DNA from: Streptomyces sp. NBC_00708
Lineage (GTDB): Bacteria > Actinomycetota > Actinomycetes > Streptomycetales > Streptomycetaceae
NCBI GenBank assembly: GCA_036226585.1
Contig: CP108997.1
Coordinates: 5,456,001-5,520,000, forward strand
DNA: 64,000 nucleotides
Direction of reading: 5' to 3'
The position numbers were made by a program, and so were the translations under genes. This document shows positions 63,008 through 64,000 of this stretch, piece by piece. The notes below the pieces were generated by a model, which was given only the letters and a program-made list of their open reading frames with translations, did not search any database and had not been told where the DNA came from. Within the stretch, counting starts at the first letter, position 1. Each line of letters starts with the position of its first letter.

Positions 63008-64000
<993 letters not shown>

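Overview
The window is a high-GC actinobacterial chromosome segment, almost certainly from a Streptomyces core region. The assignment rests on genes recognised from their protein sequences: hrdB (principal sigma factor), whiH (sporulation regulator), sepH (cell division), cutR/cutS, an nrdR-nrdJ pair, a DUF4192 protein and an actinobacterial [Fe-S] ferrochelatase. The gene order matches what I recall of the S. coelicolor lexA-to-cutRS interval; this is memory of synteny, not an alignment. I see no phage, IS element, CRISPR array, tRNA or rRNA.

Region by region. 1-5.1 kb: DNA damage and dNTP supply (lexA, nrdR, nrdJ) with a LexA box and tandem NrdR boxes. 5.1-10.4 kb: a TerD-like protein, a small DUF4937-like protein, a histidine phosphatase, an ADP-ribosylglycohydrolase followed by a 21-bp tandem repeat array, and a DUF4173-like membrane protein. 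10.4-19.9 kb: a divergent MFS/TetR pair with two strong operators, rnhB, two uncharacterised proteins, a RecQ helicase with a C-terminal phosphoribosyltransferase-like tail, a DUF4192 protein and a Nudix-winged helix protein. 20-25 kb: a one-polypeptide ABC transporter, whiH and hrdB. 25-33.5 kb: a secreted trypsin-like protease, a small zinc-ribbon protein, parE, a DUF1453-histidine kinase-response regulator operon, and a DUF485/ActP symporter pair. 33.5-39 kb: a hypothetical protein, a LacI regulator, an HTH-fused citrate synthase divergent from a second citrate synthase, and a CobW-type metal GTPase. 39-46 kb: parC, an active/inactive M16 peptidase pair, and an M23 peptidase behind a ydaO-type c-di-AMP riboswitch. 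46-53 kb: a GntR regulator, ptsH (HPr), a GNAT-acyl-CoA-synthetase fusion (Pat type), a DUF5998 protein with a phosphodiesterase, and tdk. 53-64 kb: a MerR regulator with its target membrane gene, a VOC protein, a sulfurtransferase, sepH, a repeat-bearing membrane protein, a sugar-lactone oxidase, ferrochelatase, an inositol monophosphatase family protein, a 58-residue protein, and cutR/cutS, the latter cut by the window end.

How the genes fit together: the segment collects housekeeping replication and repair functions (LexA, NrdRJ, RNase HII, RecQ, both topoisomerase IV subunits), the principal sigma factor beside a sporulation regulator, cell-wall and division functions (M23 under c-di-AMP control, SepH) and redox or secretion-stress sensing (CutRS). 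Many convergent gene pairs are separated by long GC-rich hairpins. At least eight genes have a -10-like hexamer 6-7 nt before the start codon and little or no ribosome binding site, suggesting leaderless mRNAs.

The most unusual items are: the MFS gene whose conserved N-terminus extends upstream of any normal start codon (apparent GTG to GCG change, with a TTA codon inside); the 21-bp repeat array at the stop codon of the ADP-ribosylglycohydrolase; the RecQ-PRTase fusion beside a DnaA-box palindrome; the HTH-citrate synthase fusion; and the degenerate fused ABC transporter.
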